A stretch of 64,000 nucleotides of DNA from Rhizobium sp. (GCA_002796995.1 PEKW01000006.1:62001-126000); one strand, 5' to 3'. Shown: positions 7,980 through 18,883, numbered from the stretch's first letter. Made by a program: numbers and translations. The notes: generated by a model from the sequence alone, not told the origin.

Positions 7980-8670
7980 GTCCGCTCTTCTCCCCGGCGG
8001 GGGTGAGGAATGGTCGGCGCAGCCGGCGAAACGATCCAGTGAATCGCTTCGAATGACGAACGCCCTGAGCCCAAGCGAAGGGCCGGCAGAGGTGGCGCGT
8101 AGCGCCGGATGAGGGGCGCGAAGCCCTCTGAGATCGGGAATGGGTGACGGGTCATGCGGGGTAGTCCCCGATACACGACCGAGGCGCCCCCACTCGGCAG
8201 CAGCGACCGGGGCCCAGGGGACCCCCTCATCTGCCCTTCGGGCATCTTCTCCCCGCTGGGGAGAAGAGGGAGATCGCCGTCCGCCGCCCGACTAGCCTCG
8301 ACCTGGAATGATGCTGCACCAGCAACAGCAATCACCGCAGTTGCACATCAAGCGACCCCGACGCCCGCGTCCCCTCTTCTCCCCAGCGGGGAGAAGGTGG
8401 CGCGTAGCGCCGGATGAGGGGGTGGCGAAGCCCCTGCTCCGGAGACCTGGCGTGTGGGGTGAGGTCCATAGGGGAGATGCGCCCGAGACATTCCAATCAG
8501 CGACAAGCGACCGGAACACAACGCCCTAGGATGGGTGGCGGGTCATGCGGGGTAGCTGTCCCGATACACTACCGAGCAGGCCTCCCTCCGGTGGCAGCGT
8601 GGGGCCCCCCTCATCTGCCCTTCGGGCATCTTCTCCCCAGGGGGAGAAGAGGGCGTCGCCGTCCGCCGCC
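7980..8670. repeat. Cluster of rhizobial-type palindromic intergenic mosaic repeats
   Basis: The non-coding stretch 7904-8679 is filled with repeated modules. Two long diverged direct copies lie at 8141-8288 and 8531-8670; both start GGGTG(A/G)CGGGTCATGCGGGGTAG and end with CATCTGCCCTTCGGGCATC plus an inverted CTTCTCCCC/GGGGAGAAG. A second module, GGTGGCGCGTAGCGCCGGATGAGGGG, occurs at 8091-8116 and 8396-8421. A perfect 21-nt palindrome lies at 8376-8396, identical to one at 30856-30876 in the xdh operon. The modular palindromic make-up resembles RIME-type elements described in Rhizobium and Sinorhizobium. No transposase or credible ORF is inside. Confidence 0.8.
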
Positions 8671-8679
8671 GGCCCTGCG

Positions 8680-8892
8680 CTATCCTTCCACACCCCGCCT
8701 CCGCGCCAGATACGGCTGCGCGAACAGGTAGAGCCCCGTGATCAGCAGCGGGATGAGCGGCACCAGCGCCAGCAGGCCGATCCACACGGCAGGTTCGGCC
8801 ATGCCCATCGCGGCGATATTGGCGATCACCGCCAGCGTGAAGGCGAGCGACAGCCAGCGGTGCATCTGCCTGATCCATTTGTTCCAGCGCAT
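8680..8892 (-). CDS. Small two-helix membrane protein, unknown function
   Basis: 70 residues from the ATG at 8892, chosen because AAAGGAGTG lies 6 nt upstream; the frame is open further to 9018. The basic N terminus MRWNKWIRQMHRWLS is followed by two hydrophobic helices (~res 15-32 and ~36-60) and a basic tail. The RQMHRWLSLAF opening resembles the first membrane segment of PepSY-associated TM proteins, but the protein is far shorter. No partner is obvious; the gene is isolated between repeats and the SRPBCC gene. Confidence 0.7.
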   Translation of the reverse strand: MRWNKWIRQMHRWLSLAFTLAVIANIAAMGMAEPAVWIGLLALVPLIPLLITGLYLFAQPYLARRRGVEG

Positions 8893-9060
8893 GGGCGCAC
8901 TCCTTTCGATTGGGGCCGCACAGGCTGGCCCGGTTGGGATCGTATGGGTTCTGTGAAGCACGGCCGTGCCGTCCGCGGCCCGCCCTGCGACGGGACCGCG
9001 GGAAACTGACGGCGGCAAAGGCCGGGGTTTTGTGTCGAATGGAAGCGCGGACCGGGGGCG

Positions 9061-9471
9061 TCAGTCCATGCGCGCCAGCACGTCTTCCAGGCTGTCGATG
9101 AAGCGCGGCCAGCCCTGCTTGGCGCCGCCGTAGAACATCGGCTGGTCAGCCTTGAAGCCGGTCTGCTCCATGCGCAGCATGGTGCCCTTTTCCGTCGGTG
9201 TCAGCGTCCAGGTGACGACGCTTTCCAGCGGCTTCGCGTTCCAGCTGTACGACAGCTTGCGGTTCTCCTCGACGGTGCGCACGCTGCATTCGACCGTGCC
9301 CCAGTCGGCCCGAAGCGTGAAGGCATGGCCGACGGCCGGCTTGAATTCGTTCTTCATCAGCCATTCCTCGATCAGTTGCGGCTGGGTGAGCGCGCGCCAG
9401 ATCTTCTCCGGCGCATGCGGCAGCTCCCGTTCGACCACGACGGAAAGCGTCTTGCTGGCAGTATCGGTCAT
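9061..9471 (-). CDS. SRPBCC/AHSA1-domain protein
   Basis: 136 residues covering one START-like SRPBCC (Activator of Hsp90 ATPase homologue 1-like) fold: VERELPHAPEKIWRALTQPQLIEEWLM at the N terminus, TWTLTPTEKGTMLRMEQTGF mid-protein, and a C-terminal helix GWPRFIDSLEDVL. Such proteins bind small hydrophobic ligands; the ligand is unknown. The start overlaps the stop of the upstream ArsR gene by 4 nt, the classic ArsR-SRPBCC pair in which the regulator controls its own operon. Confidence 0.85.
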   Translation of the reverse strand: MTDTASKTLSVVVERELPHAPEKIWRALTQPQLIEEWLMKNEFKPAVGHAFTLRADWGTVECSVRTVEENRKLSYSWNAKPLESVVTWTLTPTEKGTMLRMEQTGFKADQPMFYGGAKQGWPRFIDSLEDVLARMD

Positions 9472-9791
9472 TGATCCATCCTTTTCAGCAGATCTTCGAG
9501 ATCGTCGAACCGGCTCTCCCAGAAGCCGGTCATCTGTTTCGTCCAGTCCACCAGCGGCGCCAGCGCCTCGAGACGGGCGCTGTAATGAGTCTGACGCCCC
9601 TCGTGCCGGTCGGTAACCAGGCCCGCCCGCTTCAGCACGCCGAGATGCTTCGACACCGCCGGCTGCGATACGCCGGCCTGCGCCGTCAGCACGCCGACCG
9701 TCTGCTCGCCCCGGCGGCAGAGCCGCTCGAAGATCGCCCGGCGCGTCGAGTCGGCCAGCGCGGTAAAGAGAAAGTCAGGCGTGTCGTTCAT
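9468..9791 (-). CDS. ArsR/SmtB-family transcriptional regulator
   Basis: 107 residues. The winged-helix domain has TRRAIFERLCRRGEQTVGVLTAQAGVSQPAVSKHLGVLKRAGLVTDRHEGRQTHYSARLEALAPLVDW, with recognition helix VSQPAVSKHLGVL. It lacks the CxC metal motif and matches the non-metal ArsR group that pairs with SRPBCC partners. It is upstream of and overlaps the partner (ATGA). An 8-bp inverted repeat just upstream of its start is a likely autoregulatory operator. Confidence 0.87.
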   Translation of the reverse strand: MNDTPDFLFTALADSTRRAIFERLCRRGEQTVGVLTAQAGVSQPAVSKHLGVLKRAGLVTDRHEGRQTHYSARLEALAPLVDWTKQMTGFWESRFDDLEDLLKRMDQ

Positions 9792-9797
9792 CGAAAT

Positions 9798-9844
9798 CCA
9801 TAACCCGTTGGCTATTGGTCATTTCAATAACTCTGTGGTTATGG
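9798..9844 (-). promoter_or_regulatory. Inverted repeat upstream of the ArsR-SRPBCC operon
   Basis: CCATAACC (9798-9805) and GGTTATGG (9837-9844) are perfect inverted 8-mers 31 nt apart, beginning 7 nt upstream of the arsR start. A shorter ATAAC...GTTAT pair is nested in the AT-rich stretch between. Position and symmetry fit an autorepression operator. The remaining sequence to 10062 shows no gene. Confidence 0.5.
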
Positions 9845-10062
9845 GTTTGTCAAGACCAGCCTCCGGGTTGCAGAATCCACGAGGCTGAGCGGCGAAATAA
9901 GTCGCACACTGCGCAAAATTCGACTGGTCAGCCCGCCCGCCCCGGTGTCTAATGAGGCCCCGCTAAAGAGCGCCTGCAATCATCCCGACGGCCAGAACCG
10001 CCGGGAAAAGACCGCTGTTCGGGAGCAGCAGAAAAACGGCGCCCATCCAAGGAGAAAATGAC

Positions 10063-11169
10063 ATGAACCTGAAATTGCTGACGAGCACCGCACTGGTCGC
10101 CGCCCTCGCCTTCGCGTCGGGAGCACGCGCCGATATCGTCATCGGCCTGATCGCGCCGCTCACCGGCCCGGTCGCCGCCTATGGCGAACAGGTCAAGCAC
10201 GGCGCCGAAGTCGCCGTGGACGAGATCAACAAGCAGGGCGGCATCCTCGGCGAGACCGTGGTGCTGAAGCTCGCCGACGATGCCGGCGAACCCAAGCAGG
10301 GCGTCTCGGCCGCCAACCAGCTGGTCGGCGACGGCATCCGCTTCGTCGTCGGTCCGGTCACATCAGGCGTCGCCATCCCGGCCTCCGACGTGCTCGCCGA
10401 AAACGGCGTGCTGATGGTCACGCCGACCGCGACCGCCCCGGATCTCACCAATCGCGGCCTGACCACGGTGCTGCGCACCTGCGGCCGCGACGACCAGCAG
10501 GCCGAAGTCGCCGCAAAGTATGTGCTCGCCAACCTCAAGGACAAGAAGGTCGGCATCATCAACGACAAGGGCCAGTACGGCAAAGGCCTCGCCGACGCCT
10601 TCAAGAAGACGTTGAACGAAGGCGGCGTGACCGAAGTCTTCAACGACGCGCTCACCCCCGGCGACAAGGACTTCAGCGCGCTGACGACCCGCCTCAAGGC
10701 CGAGAATGTCGAAGTCATCTACTTCGGCGGCTACCACCCCGAAGGCGGCCTGCTCGCCCGCCAGCTCGCCGACCTCGGCGTCAAGGCGACGATCATCGGC
10801 GGCGACGGCCTGTCGAACAGCGAGTTCGCCTCGATCGGCGGCGATGCGGCCAATGGCGCGATCTTCACCAACGCCTCCGACGCGCTGAAGAGCCCGGATT
10901 CGAAGGCCGCCGCCGACGCGCTCGCCGCCAAGAACATTCCGGCCGAAGCGTTCACGCTGAACGCCTATGCCGCCGTCGAGGTGCTGAAGGCCGGCATCGA
11001 GAAGGCCGGCAGCGCCGAAGACGCCGCAGCCGTTGCCGCCGCGCTGAAGAGCGGCGAACCGATCACCACCGCCATCGGCAAGGTCACCTATGGCGAAACC
11101 GGCGACCTCACCTCGAAGAGCTTCTCGCTGTTCAAGTGGGACGCCGGCAAGATCGTCGCCGTCGAATAA
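10063..11169 (+). CDS. Branched-chain amino acid-type ABC transporter substrate-binding protein (LivK-like)
   Basis: 368 residues with a Sec signal peptide ([20 protein letters not shown], cut likely after ARA) and the periplasmic-binding type 1 fold: [71 protein letters not shown], and [20 protein letters not shown]. It matches LivK/LivJ-type receptors. A ribosome site (AAGGAGAAAATGAC) precedes the ATG. No permease or ATPase gene is adjacent, so it is an orphan receptor that must use a distant Liv system. Ligand is unproven. A strong terminator follows. Confidence 0.9.
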   Translation: MNLKLLTSTALVAALAFASGARADIVIGLIAPLTGPVAAYGEQVKHGAEVAVDEINKQGGILGETVVLKLADDAGEPKQGVSAANQLVGDGIRFVVGPVTSGVAIPASDVLAENGVLMVTPTATAPDLTNRGLTTVLRTCGRDDQQAEVAAKYVLANLKDKKVGIINDKGQYGKGLADAFKKTLNEGGVTEVFNDALTPGDKDFSALTTRLKAENVEVIYFGGYHPEGGLLARQLADLGVKATIIGGDGLSNSEFASIGGDAANGAIFTNASDALKSPDSKAAADALAAKNIPAEAFTLNAYAAVEVLKAGIEKAGSAEDAAAVAAALKSGEPITTAIGKVTYGETGDLTSKSFSLFKWDAGKIVAVE

Positions 11170-11206
11170 GCCTCGATCAGCTTGTTCTGCCATCGATAGA
11201 GACCAC

Positions 11207-11230
11207 GGGGCGGCCGGCGACGGCCGCCCC
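11207..11230 (+). terminator. Rho-independent terminator after the LivK-like gene
   Basis: 10-bp perfect stem GGGGCGGCCG / CGGCCGCCCC with GCGA tetraloop, followed by GATTTTGAG. Confidence 0.75.
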
Positions 11231-11364
11231 GATTTTGAGAGCCCCGACATGGACCTGACACCGCCCTCCCTCATCAATTTGCGCGGTCCCCACGCGTTTA
11301 CCCGACACAGACCGGGCGAATCCTTTAAGCTGACAGGCATGACAGCCGCCAGAAAGGATTTCCC

Positions 11365-12234
11365 TTGACCGAAACCGTCCGGATCGAAAGCGACACGCTG
11401 ACCGTCGAGGTCTCCTCGCTCGGCGCCGAGATGCAGTCGCTGACCCACAAGGACGGCCGCTCCTTCCTGTGGAGCGGCGATCCCGCCTGGTGGCCGGGCC
11501 GCTCACCCATCCTCTTTCCGATCGTCGGCAAGGCACCGGGCGATGTGGTGGAAATCTCAGGCCAGCCCTTCCCGATGAAGCAGCACGGCTTTGCGAGGCG
11601 CAGCGAATTCGCCCTGGTGGACAAGGGCACAGGCTTCTGCCGCCACAGGCTTGGCGCTAGCGACGAGACGAAGGCCAGCTACCCCTTCGACTTCACGCTG
11701 GAGCTGGAACACCGGCTGCACGGCAACACGCTGACGGTCACCGCGACGGTAACCAATATCAGTTCCTCGCCCATGCCCTACGGCATCGGCTTTCATCCTG
11801 CCTTCGCCTGGCCGCTGCCGGGCGGCGAAGGCAGGCCGCACCGGATCGTGCTCGACAATGGCGCGGAGCCACCGCTGCACCGCCTGGCCGGCGGCCTCCT
11901 CTCGCCGGAGCGGCACGCCTCACCCTTTGCCAAGGGCAGCCTGCTGCTCTCCCACGGCCAGTTTGCCGACGACGCGATGATCTTTCCCGAAGGGGCCGGC
12001 ACCGGCCTGACCTACGGCGTCGAAGGCGGGGCTACGCTGCGCTTTGCCTTCGACAACCTGCCGAACCTTGCGCTCTGGCAGAAGCCCGGCGCGCCCTTCC
12101 TCTGCATCGAGCCCTGGCACGGCATGGCCGCCCACGCGGACGGCACCGCCGAACTCGTCGAGCGGCCGTTCACCGTCGCGCTTTCCAGCGGCCAGGATGC
12201 GCGCTACGGCTTTTCCGTGGAACTGCCGGGCTGA
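11365..12234 (+). CDS. Aldose 1-epimerase family protein (LacX-like)
   Basis: 289 residues starting at a TTG codon (11365), supported by AGAAAGGA about 8 nt upstream and by the protein beginning in register with family members. Galactose-mutarotase-like beta-sandwich: [51 protein letters not shown] (conserved active-site His), [26 protein letters not shown] (conserved acidic residue). The LacX branch acts on unknown hexoses or hexose-6-phosphates. It stands 73 nt before adenine deaminase, with no evident functional link. Confidence 0.85.
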   Translation: MTETVRIESDTLTVEVSSLGAEMQSLTHKDGRSFLWSGDPAWWPGRSPILFPIVGKAPGDVVEISGQPFPMKQHGFARRSEFALVDKGTGFCRHRLGASDETKASYPFDFTLELEHRLHGNTLTVTATVTNISSSPMPYGIGFHPAFAWPLPGGEGRPHRIVLDNGAEPPLHRLAGGLLSPERHASPFAKGSLLLSHGQFADDAMIFPEGAGTGLTYGVEGGATLRFAFDNLPNLALWQKPGAPFLCIEPWHGMAAHADGTAELVERPFTVALSSGQDARYGFSVELPG

Positions 12235-12307
12235 TCCGGTTGATGCCGATTCCCTTGTCGGCGCCACGGCGATAAGCTTTCACAACGACGCAATCGGAGT
12301 AGACGCC

Positions 12308-14002
12308 ATGAGCACCTTGGAAAACCGCATCGACCAGGGCACCGGCCGCATCCCCGCCGACATCGTGCTGAAGAACGGCCGCTACTTCGATCTGGTCACC
12401 GGCGAGCTCGTCTCGTCCGACATCGCCATCTGCGGCGATACCATTGTCGGCACCGGCGAAAGCTATGAGGGCCGCGAGGAGATCGACATTTCCGGCCGCA
12501 TCGTCGTCCCGGGCTTCATCGATACCCACCTGCACATCGAAAGCTCGCTCGTCACGCCGCATGAATTCGACCGCTGCGTCCTGCCCTATGGCGTCACCAC
12601 CGTGATCTGCGATCCGCACGAGATCGCCAACGTGCTGGGCACGGAAGGCATTCGCTTCTTCCTCGAGAGTTCCGAACGCACGATCATGGACATCCGCGTC
12701 CAGCTCTCCTCCTGCGTGCCTGCCACCCATCTCGAAACCTCGGGCGCCGATCTGCCGATCGAGGCGCTCCTGCCCTTCCGCCATCATCCCAAGGTGATCG
12801 GGCTTGCCGAATTCATGAATTTCCCCGGCGTGATCCACAAGGATCCGATCTGCATGGCCAAGCTCGAAGCCTTCCAGGACGGCCATATCGACGGCCATTC
12901 GCCGCTTCTGTCCGGCCGCGACCTCAACGGCTATCTCTCCGCCCGCATCCGCACCGACCACGAATGCACCAATGTGCCGGAAGCCATGGAGAAGATCCGC
13001 AAGGGCATGCATATCCTGGTGCGCGAAGGCTCGGTGTCCAAGGACCTGCACGCCCTGATGCCGATCCTCACCGAACGACTGTCCCCCTTCCTCGCGCTCT
13101 GCACCGACGACCGCAATCCGCTCGACATCGCCGAGGAAGGCCATCTCGACTACATGATCCGCACCGCGATCGCCCATGGCGTCGAGCCGCTCGCCATCTA
13201 CCGCGCCGCCTCGATCTCGGCGGCCAGAGCCTTCGGCCTGCGCGACCGCGGCCTCGTCGCTCCCGGCTGGCGCGCCGACCTCGTCGTCGTCGACAGCCTC
13301 GAAAACTGCAAAGCTGACATCGTCTTTGCCGCCGGTCGGCGCGTCACCGACGCCCTGTTCGCCACCCGTGAGAGCGTCGCCCCCGTCGGCCTCGACAGCG
13401 TCAAGGCGCGCATCGTCAAGGCCGCTGATTTCGGCGTGCCGGTCAGCGAGGGCGAAACCCCGGTCATGGGCGTGCTGCCCGGCAAGATCATCACCGAATA
13501 CAGGCGCTTCCGCCTGCCCTCCAACGGCAACCAGACCACCGTCGACCTCGACCGCGACATCATCAAGGTCGCCGTCATCGAGCGGCACGGCAAGAACGGC
13601 AATCATGCCAACGGCTTCGTGCAAGGGTTTAGCCTGAAGAAGGGCGCGATCGCCTCGACTGTCGGCCATGACAGCCACAATATCTGCGTGGTCGGGGTCA
13701 GCGAGGACGACATGGCGCTCGCCGCCAACCGCCTGGGCGAGATCAAGGGCGGCTTCGTCGTGGTCGAGGACGGCAAGGTCACCGGCGAGATCGCGCTTCC
13801 CGTCGCCGGCCTGATGAGCCTCGAACCCTTCGAGACCGTGCGCGACACGCTCCATCACTTGAGAAAGGCCGCCTATGCCCTTGGAACGACTCTGCAAGAG
13901 CCCTTCCTCCAGGTCGCCTTCCTGCCCCTGCCCGTCATCCCGCATCTCAAGATCTCCGACAAGGGCATGGTCGACGTCGACAAGTTCTGCCTGATCGGGT
14001 GA
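12308..14002 (+). CDS. ade: Adenine deaminase
   Basis: 564 residues from the ATG at 12308; the frame is open from 12044 but upstream codons overlap the epimerase. Amidohydrolase fold with metal ligands in [17 protein letters not shown], then [46 protein letters not shown], and TDDRNPLDI. The C-terminal AdeC domain has [24 protein letters not shown]. Converts adenine to hypoxanthine plus ammonia, feeding the xanthine dehydrogenase system at 29141-34578. Length and motifs are typical of bacterial Ade (Mn/Fe-dependent). Confidence 0.95.
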   Translation: MSTLENRIDQGTGRIPADIVLKNGRYFDLVTGELVSSDIAICGDTIVGTGESYEGREEIDISGRIVVPGFIDTHLHIESSLVTPHEFDRCVLPYGVTTVICDPHEIANVLGTEGIRFFLESSERTIMDIRVQLSSCVPATHLETSGADLPIEALLPFRHHPKVIGLAEFMNFPGVIHKDPICMAKLEAFQDGHIDGHSPLLSGRDLNGYLSARIRTDHECTNVPEAMEKIRKGMHILVREGSVSKDLHALMPILTERLSPFLALCTDDRNPLDIAEEGHLDYMIRTAIAHGVEPLAIYRAASISAARAFGLRDRGLVAPGWRADLVVVDSLENCKADIVFAAGRRVTDALFATRESVAPVGLDSVKARIVKAADFGVPVSEGETPVMGVLPGKIITEYRRFRLPSNGNQTTVDLDRDIIKVAVIERHGKNGNHANGFVQGFSLKKGAIASTVGHDSHNICVVGVSEDDMALAANRLGEIKGGFVVVEDGKVTGEIALPVAGLMSLEPFETVRDTLHHLRKAAYALGTTLQEPFLQVAFLPLPVIPHLKISDKGMVDVDKFCLIG

Positions 14003-14074
14003 GGATGGGATAGCGATTGGTGGAAGCAGCCATTCTGCCCGTTCTGGGGGAAATCGGAATAGATGGGGGATCGC

Positions 14075-14320
14075 ATGCCGGTCGTCTTCACAACCAACGG
14101 ATTGCGGTTTTTCTTCTTCTCCAACGAAGGTTCGCCCCGCGAACCATTGCATGTCCATGTTCGCCGTGGCGGCGATGTCGCCAAGATTTGGCTGGAACCG
14201 CAGGTTGCCCTCGCTGAGAGCTATGGGTTCAAGAGTCGCGAACTCTCTGATATCGTCGCCTTGGTGCAGCAGCATCGCAGCGAAATCGAAAGGGCATGGC
14301 ATGAGCATTTCGGCGACTGA
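14075..14320 (+). CDS. DUF4160 domain protein
   Basis: 81 residues from the ATG at 14075 (GGGGGA just upstream); an in-frame ATG at 14063 would add four residues. Motifs PVVFTTNGLRFFFFSNEGSPREPLHVHV and KIWLEPQVALAES are the family hallmark, with a conserved EPxHVHV histidine cluster. Function is not established. The 3' end overlaps the next gene by 20 nt. DUF4160-DUF2442 pairs recur in many bacteria and look toxin-antitoxin-like in size and arrangement, which is inference. Confidence 0.82.
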   Translation: MPVVFTTNGLRFFFFSNEGSPREPLHVHVRRGGDVAKIWLEPQVALAESYGFKSRELSDIVALVQQHRSEIERAWHEHFGD

Positions 14321-14552
14321 GGTGCGGTTCGATGATGCGACCATGTGGGTCTCCCTCGCCGACGGTCGTATTCTCGGGGTGCCGTTGGCCTGGTTTCCCA
14401 GACTTCTGGCGGCTGCCCCCGCCGACCTGCAAGGTTATGAATTGAGCCCGACCGGCATTCATTGGGATGGCTTGGACGAAGACATCTCGATCGCGGGGCT
14501 CTTGGCTGGTCGTGGCGACCAGACGCGACCCGTGTCCATGGCAGCGGAATAA
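14301..14552 (+). CDS. DUF2442 domain protein
   Basis: 83 residues from the ATG at 14301, inside the end of the DUF4160 gene. The family pattern is clear: VRFDDATMWVSLADGRILGVPLAWFPRLLAA, then YELSPTGIHWDGLDEDISIAGLL. DUF2442 proteins are small, often encoded beside DUF4160 partners, and some are thought to bind DNA or neutralise the partner. Function here is unknown. Confidence 0.85.
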   Translation: MSISATEVRFDDATMWVSLADGRILGVPLAWFPRLLAAAPADLQGYELSPTGIHWDGLDEDISIAGLLAGRGDQTRPVSMAAE

Positions 14553-14567
14553 GCTGATGCCCATCGC

Positions 14568-15350
14568 ATGACAAAGGATCGGGAAGCACCATCCTCCCTT
14601 CGCCAGCGCCTGTCCCGCCTGTATTTCGGCCAGGATGCCGCGGCGATCCGGTTTCAGTTCGCGCTGATGGTGATCGATCTTGCGATCATCGGCTTTTTCC
14701 TCGCCGGTCCCTACCTGCGCGACCGGCCGAGCTATCTGATCATCGACTACGTGATCGCCTTCTGGATCGCGGCCGAGCTATTTGCCCAGTGGACGATTTC
14801 GTCCTCGACCCGGCGCATGTTCGCCAAGCCGATCACCTGGCTGGATCTGCTGGTGCTGTGCACCCTGCTTTTCCCGCAATGGCTGTTCAATTTCGGCTTC
14901 CTGCGCGTGGCCCGCATCTGGGCGGTGGCGCGGCGGCCGGTGTTCAAGCTGATGCTGCGGCGCCTCGGTCTGCGCGAGCAGGTCGACGTCGTCACCGCCT
15001 TCATCAACCTCTTCGTCTTCCTCTTCCTGGTGACGGGCTTCGTCTACACCTTCTTCTTCTACCGCGAGGACGCCGGCACCGGTTTCATCGACGCCTTCTA
15101 TTTCACCGTGGCCACCGTCACGACCACCGGCTTCGGCGACATCACGCTTCCGGGCACGTTCGGCAAGCTCACCTCGATCGTCACCATGATCATCGGCATC
15201 TCGCTCTTCGTCCGCCTCGCCCAGGCGATCGTCAGGCCCTACAAGGTATCCTTCCCCTGCCCGGAATGCGGCCTGCAGCGGCACGATGCCGACGCCGTCC
15301 ACTGCAAGGCCTGCGGCCATATCCTCAACATCCCCGACGAGGGCCTTTGA
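14568..15350 (+). CDS. Voltage-gated-type K+ channel with C-terminal zinc ribbon
   Basis: 260 residues. Membrane segments run from ~residue 28 to ~105, then a pore module: outer helix (~140-160), pore helix and selectivity filter TTTGFGD (~187-193), inner helix (~200-220). Helix 4 has a basic VARIWAVARRPVFKLMLRRLG stretch resembling a voltage sensor/linker. The cytosolic tail holds CPECGLQRHDADAVHCKACG, a CxxC-N12-CxxC zinc ribbon unusual on this channel size class. The GFGD filter replaces the commoner GYGD. It ends 13 nt from the convergent acetyltransferase gene. Confidence 0.83.
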   Translation: MTKDREAPSSLRQRLSRLYFGQDAAAIRFQFALMVIDLAIIGFFLAGPYLRDRPSYLIIDYVIAFWIAAELFAQWTISSSTRRMFAKPITWLDLLVLCTLLFPQWLFNFGFLRVARIWAVARRPVFKLMLRRLGLREQVDVVTAFINLFVFLFLVTGFVYTFFFYREDAGTGFIDAFYFTVATVTTTGFGDITLPGTFGKLTSIVTMIIGISLFVRLAQAIVRPYKVSFPCPECGLQRHDADAVHCKACGHILNIPDEGL

Positions 15351-15362
15351 GATCGAGCGGGC

Positions 15363-15809
15363 TCAGGTCACCGGCTTGCGGAAGTAGACGACACGCCCGG
15401 TCTCGGCAAAGCCGAGCGCCTGATGCATCGCGTGAGAGATATGGTTGTCGATCTCCGCGTCGGACGCAATCTCCCTGACGCCTTTGCCCCGTGCCCAGTC
15501 TTCGAAGGCGGCGATCAGCGCCCGCGCCACGCCCTGCTTGCGAAAGGCGGGCGCGACATAGATCCCTTCGAGAAAGGCGACCGGCGATCCCTCGCAGCCA
15601 TTCACGTAGTCGAAGCGCATGGCGGCCTCGAGAAATCCGGTCACGGCGCCGGCCGCGTCGACGGCGACGAAGGCGGCCAGCGTGTCGGAACTGGCGAGAG
15701 CCTCATCGACCTCCGCCGCATGGCCCTGGCCGGACTCTTCCGGCCAAAGCTGCTGCCGAAGAGCGATCCAGCCGGCCCGATCCGCAGCAGTCGCAGGTCT
15801 GACTTCCAT
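15363..15809 (-). CDS. GNAT acetyltransferase resembling aminoglycoside 6'-N-acetyltransferase
   Basis: 148 residues from the ATG at 15809 (GGAGG 8 nt upstream; a GTG at 15815 is less well spaced). Single GNAT domain with acetyl-CoA loop APAFRKQGVARALI. Segments RFDYVNGCEGSPVAFLEGIYV and DNHISHAMHQALGFAETGRVVYFRK align closely in pattern with AAC(6')-I enzymes of Acinetobacter-type chromosomal origin, including the LW residues near residue 20 and the terminal VVYF-K. It is not on a mobile element, so it is likely intrinsic. Aminoglycoside activity is plausible but unproven; another amine substrate is possible. Confidence 0.82.
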   Translation of the reverse strand: MEVRPATAADRAGWIALRQQLWPEESGQGHAAEVDEALASSDTLAAFVAVDAAGAVTGFLEAAMRFDYVNGCEGSPVAFLEGIYVAPAFRKQGVARALIAAFEDWARGKGVREIASDAEIDNHISHAMHQALGFAETGRVVYFRKPVT

Positions 15810-15824
15810 CGCCACGCCCTCCGT

Positions 15825-17489
<1,665 letters not shown>

Positions 17490-17797
17490 GCGCGCTCCTG
17501 TGGGGAATGGGTAGTGGATGGGTGCGCCTGCAATATAGGCCATGGCGCGCCCGAGGCGAGTGCCGAAAGCACACAAAGGACAATAGACCGAACGACCATG
17601 CGCGGGATGGGCGCTGCTCCGCGTCACCAGCCTGACATGCAGCTGTAACATTGCCCGCCCATAACGGCCCTGAACGATGGAGAAACCTTGAGTCCCGAGG
17701 CAGCCTCCCGCTCGAGGCGGGTGTCCGAGCCGGGACGCGACGCGGACCACCGGCCCATGCGCCGCCGGCCCGCCACCGAGAGAACAGCGACCGCGCC

Positions 17798-18865
17798 ATG
17801 CCCAAGATCATGATCGTCACCGATGCCTGGCACCCGCAGGTGAACGGCGTCGTCCGCTCGATCGAGACCACCAATCGCGAACTGGCGGCCATGGGCTACG
17901 ACGTGGCGATGATCACGCCCAAGCCCTTCCGCAGCATTCCCATGCCGACCTATCCGGAGATCCGCCTGTCGCTCGCCACCTACGGCCAGATCGCCCGCCG
18001 GATCGAGGCGGAGAAGCCGGACTTCATGCACATCGCCACCGAAGGCCCGCTCGGCCTGATGGCGCGGCGCTGGTGCCTGAAGAAGCACATGCCCTTCTCC
18101 ACCAGCTACCACACCCGCTTTCCCGAATATGTCCGCACCCGCGTGCCCGTGCCGCTCTCCTGGCTCTATGCCTATGTGCGCTGGTTCCACAATCGCGGCG
18201 GCGCCTGCATGGTGGCGACCGAGAGCCTGAGACGCGAGCTGGCGGCCAAGGGCATCGCCAATCTCTGCCTGTGGAGCCGCGGCATCGACCTCTACCTCTT
18301 CCATCCCCGCCCGCAGACCGACAGACCCTTCGGCCTGCCCCGTCCGATCTTCATGACGGTCGGCCGCGTCGCGGTGGAGAAGAACCTGCCCGCCTTCCTC
18401 GATCTCGACCTGCCGGGTTCCAAGGTGGTGGTCGGCGACGGCCCCGCCCGCGCCGAGCTGCAGGCTCGCTATCCGGACGTGCTGTTCACCGGGGTGAAGT
18501 TCGGCGAGGAGCTGGCGAGCGCCTATGCGCAGGCCGACGTCTTCGTCTTCCCATCGAAGACCGACACCTTCGGCAATACCATTCTGGAGGCGCTCGGCTC
18601 CGGCGTTCCGGTCGCCGCCTATCCGGTCACCGGTCCCGCCGACATCATCCCCGCCGGAAGTGGCGCCGGCGCTCTGGACGAAAACCTGCGCACGGCCTGT
18701 CTTGCCGCGCTGGAGCGATCGCGCGAGGAAGCCCGTCACCTGGCCGAGGGCTATACCTGGCAGGCCGCCACGACGCAGTTCCTGGACAATGTCATCGAGG
18801 CGAAGACGCAGGCCAAGCGGCGGCGCCTGTCGCGGCGACTGCCGGTCCGCCCGGCGGATGCCTGA
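17798..18865 (+). CDS. GT4-family glycosyltransferase
   Basis: 355 residues from the ATG at 17798. GT-B fold: N-terminal domain MPKIMIVTDAWHPQVNGVVRSI with GIDLYLFHPRP at the linker; C-terminal donor-binding motifs FMTVGRVAVEKNLPAFL, VVVGDGPARAELQ and the E-x7-E motif in SKTDTFGNTILEALGSGVPVAAYPV. It resembles the MgtA/SqdX group and the rhizobial glycolipid synthases that glycosylate diacylglycerol; acceptor and sugar cannot be assigned. It stands alone, convergent with der (18-nt gap). Confidence 0.83.
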   Translation: MPKIMIVTDAWHPQVNGVVRSIETTNRELAAMGYDVAMITPKPFRSIPMPTYPEIRLSLATYGQIARRIEAEKPDFMHIATEGPLGLMARRWCLKKHMPFSTSYHTRFPEYVRTRVPVPLSWLYAYVRWFHNRGGACMVATESLRRELAAKGIANLCLWSRGIDLYLFHPRPQTDRPFGLPRPIFMTVGRVAVEKNLPAFLDLDLPGSKVVVGDGPARAELQARYPDVLFTGVKFGEELASAYAQADVFVFPSKTDTFGNTILEALGSGVPVAAYPVTGPADIIPAGSGAGALDENLRTACLAALERSREEARHLAEGYTWQAATTQFLDNVIEAKTQAKRRRLSRRLPVRPADA

Positions 18866-18883
18866 AGGCGCTAACCTAGGCGG

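Noticed and set aside
7980-8670. Possible CRISPR array
   Set aside because: Repeats are long, diverged, unevenly spaced and modular; there are no uniform short repeats or spacers and no cas genes.
8154-8731. Short ORFs inside the repeat cluster (for example 8154-8417 and 8414-8731)
   Set aside because: They translate palindromic repeats into low-complexity sequence and recur with the repeats elsewhere; no ribosome site supports them.
12170-14344. Large open frame on the minus strand across the adenine deaminase gene
   Set aside because: Low-complexity His/Asp/Gly-rich shadow; the plus frame carries all amidohydrolase ligands.
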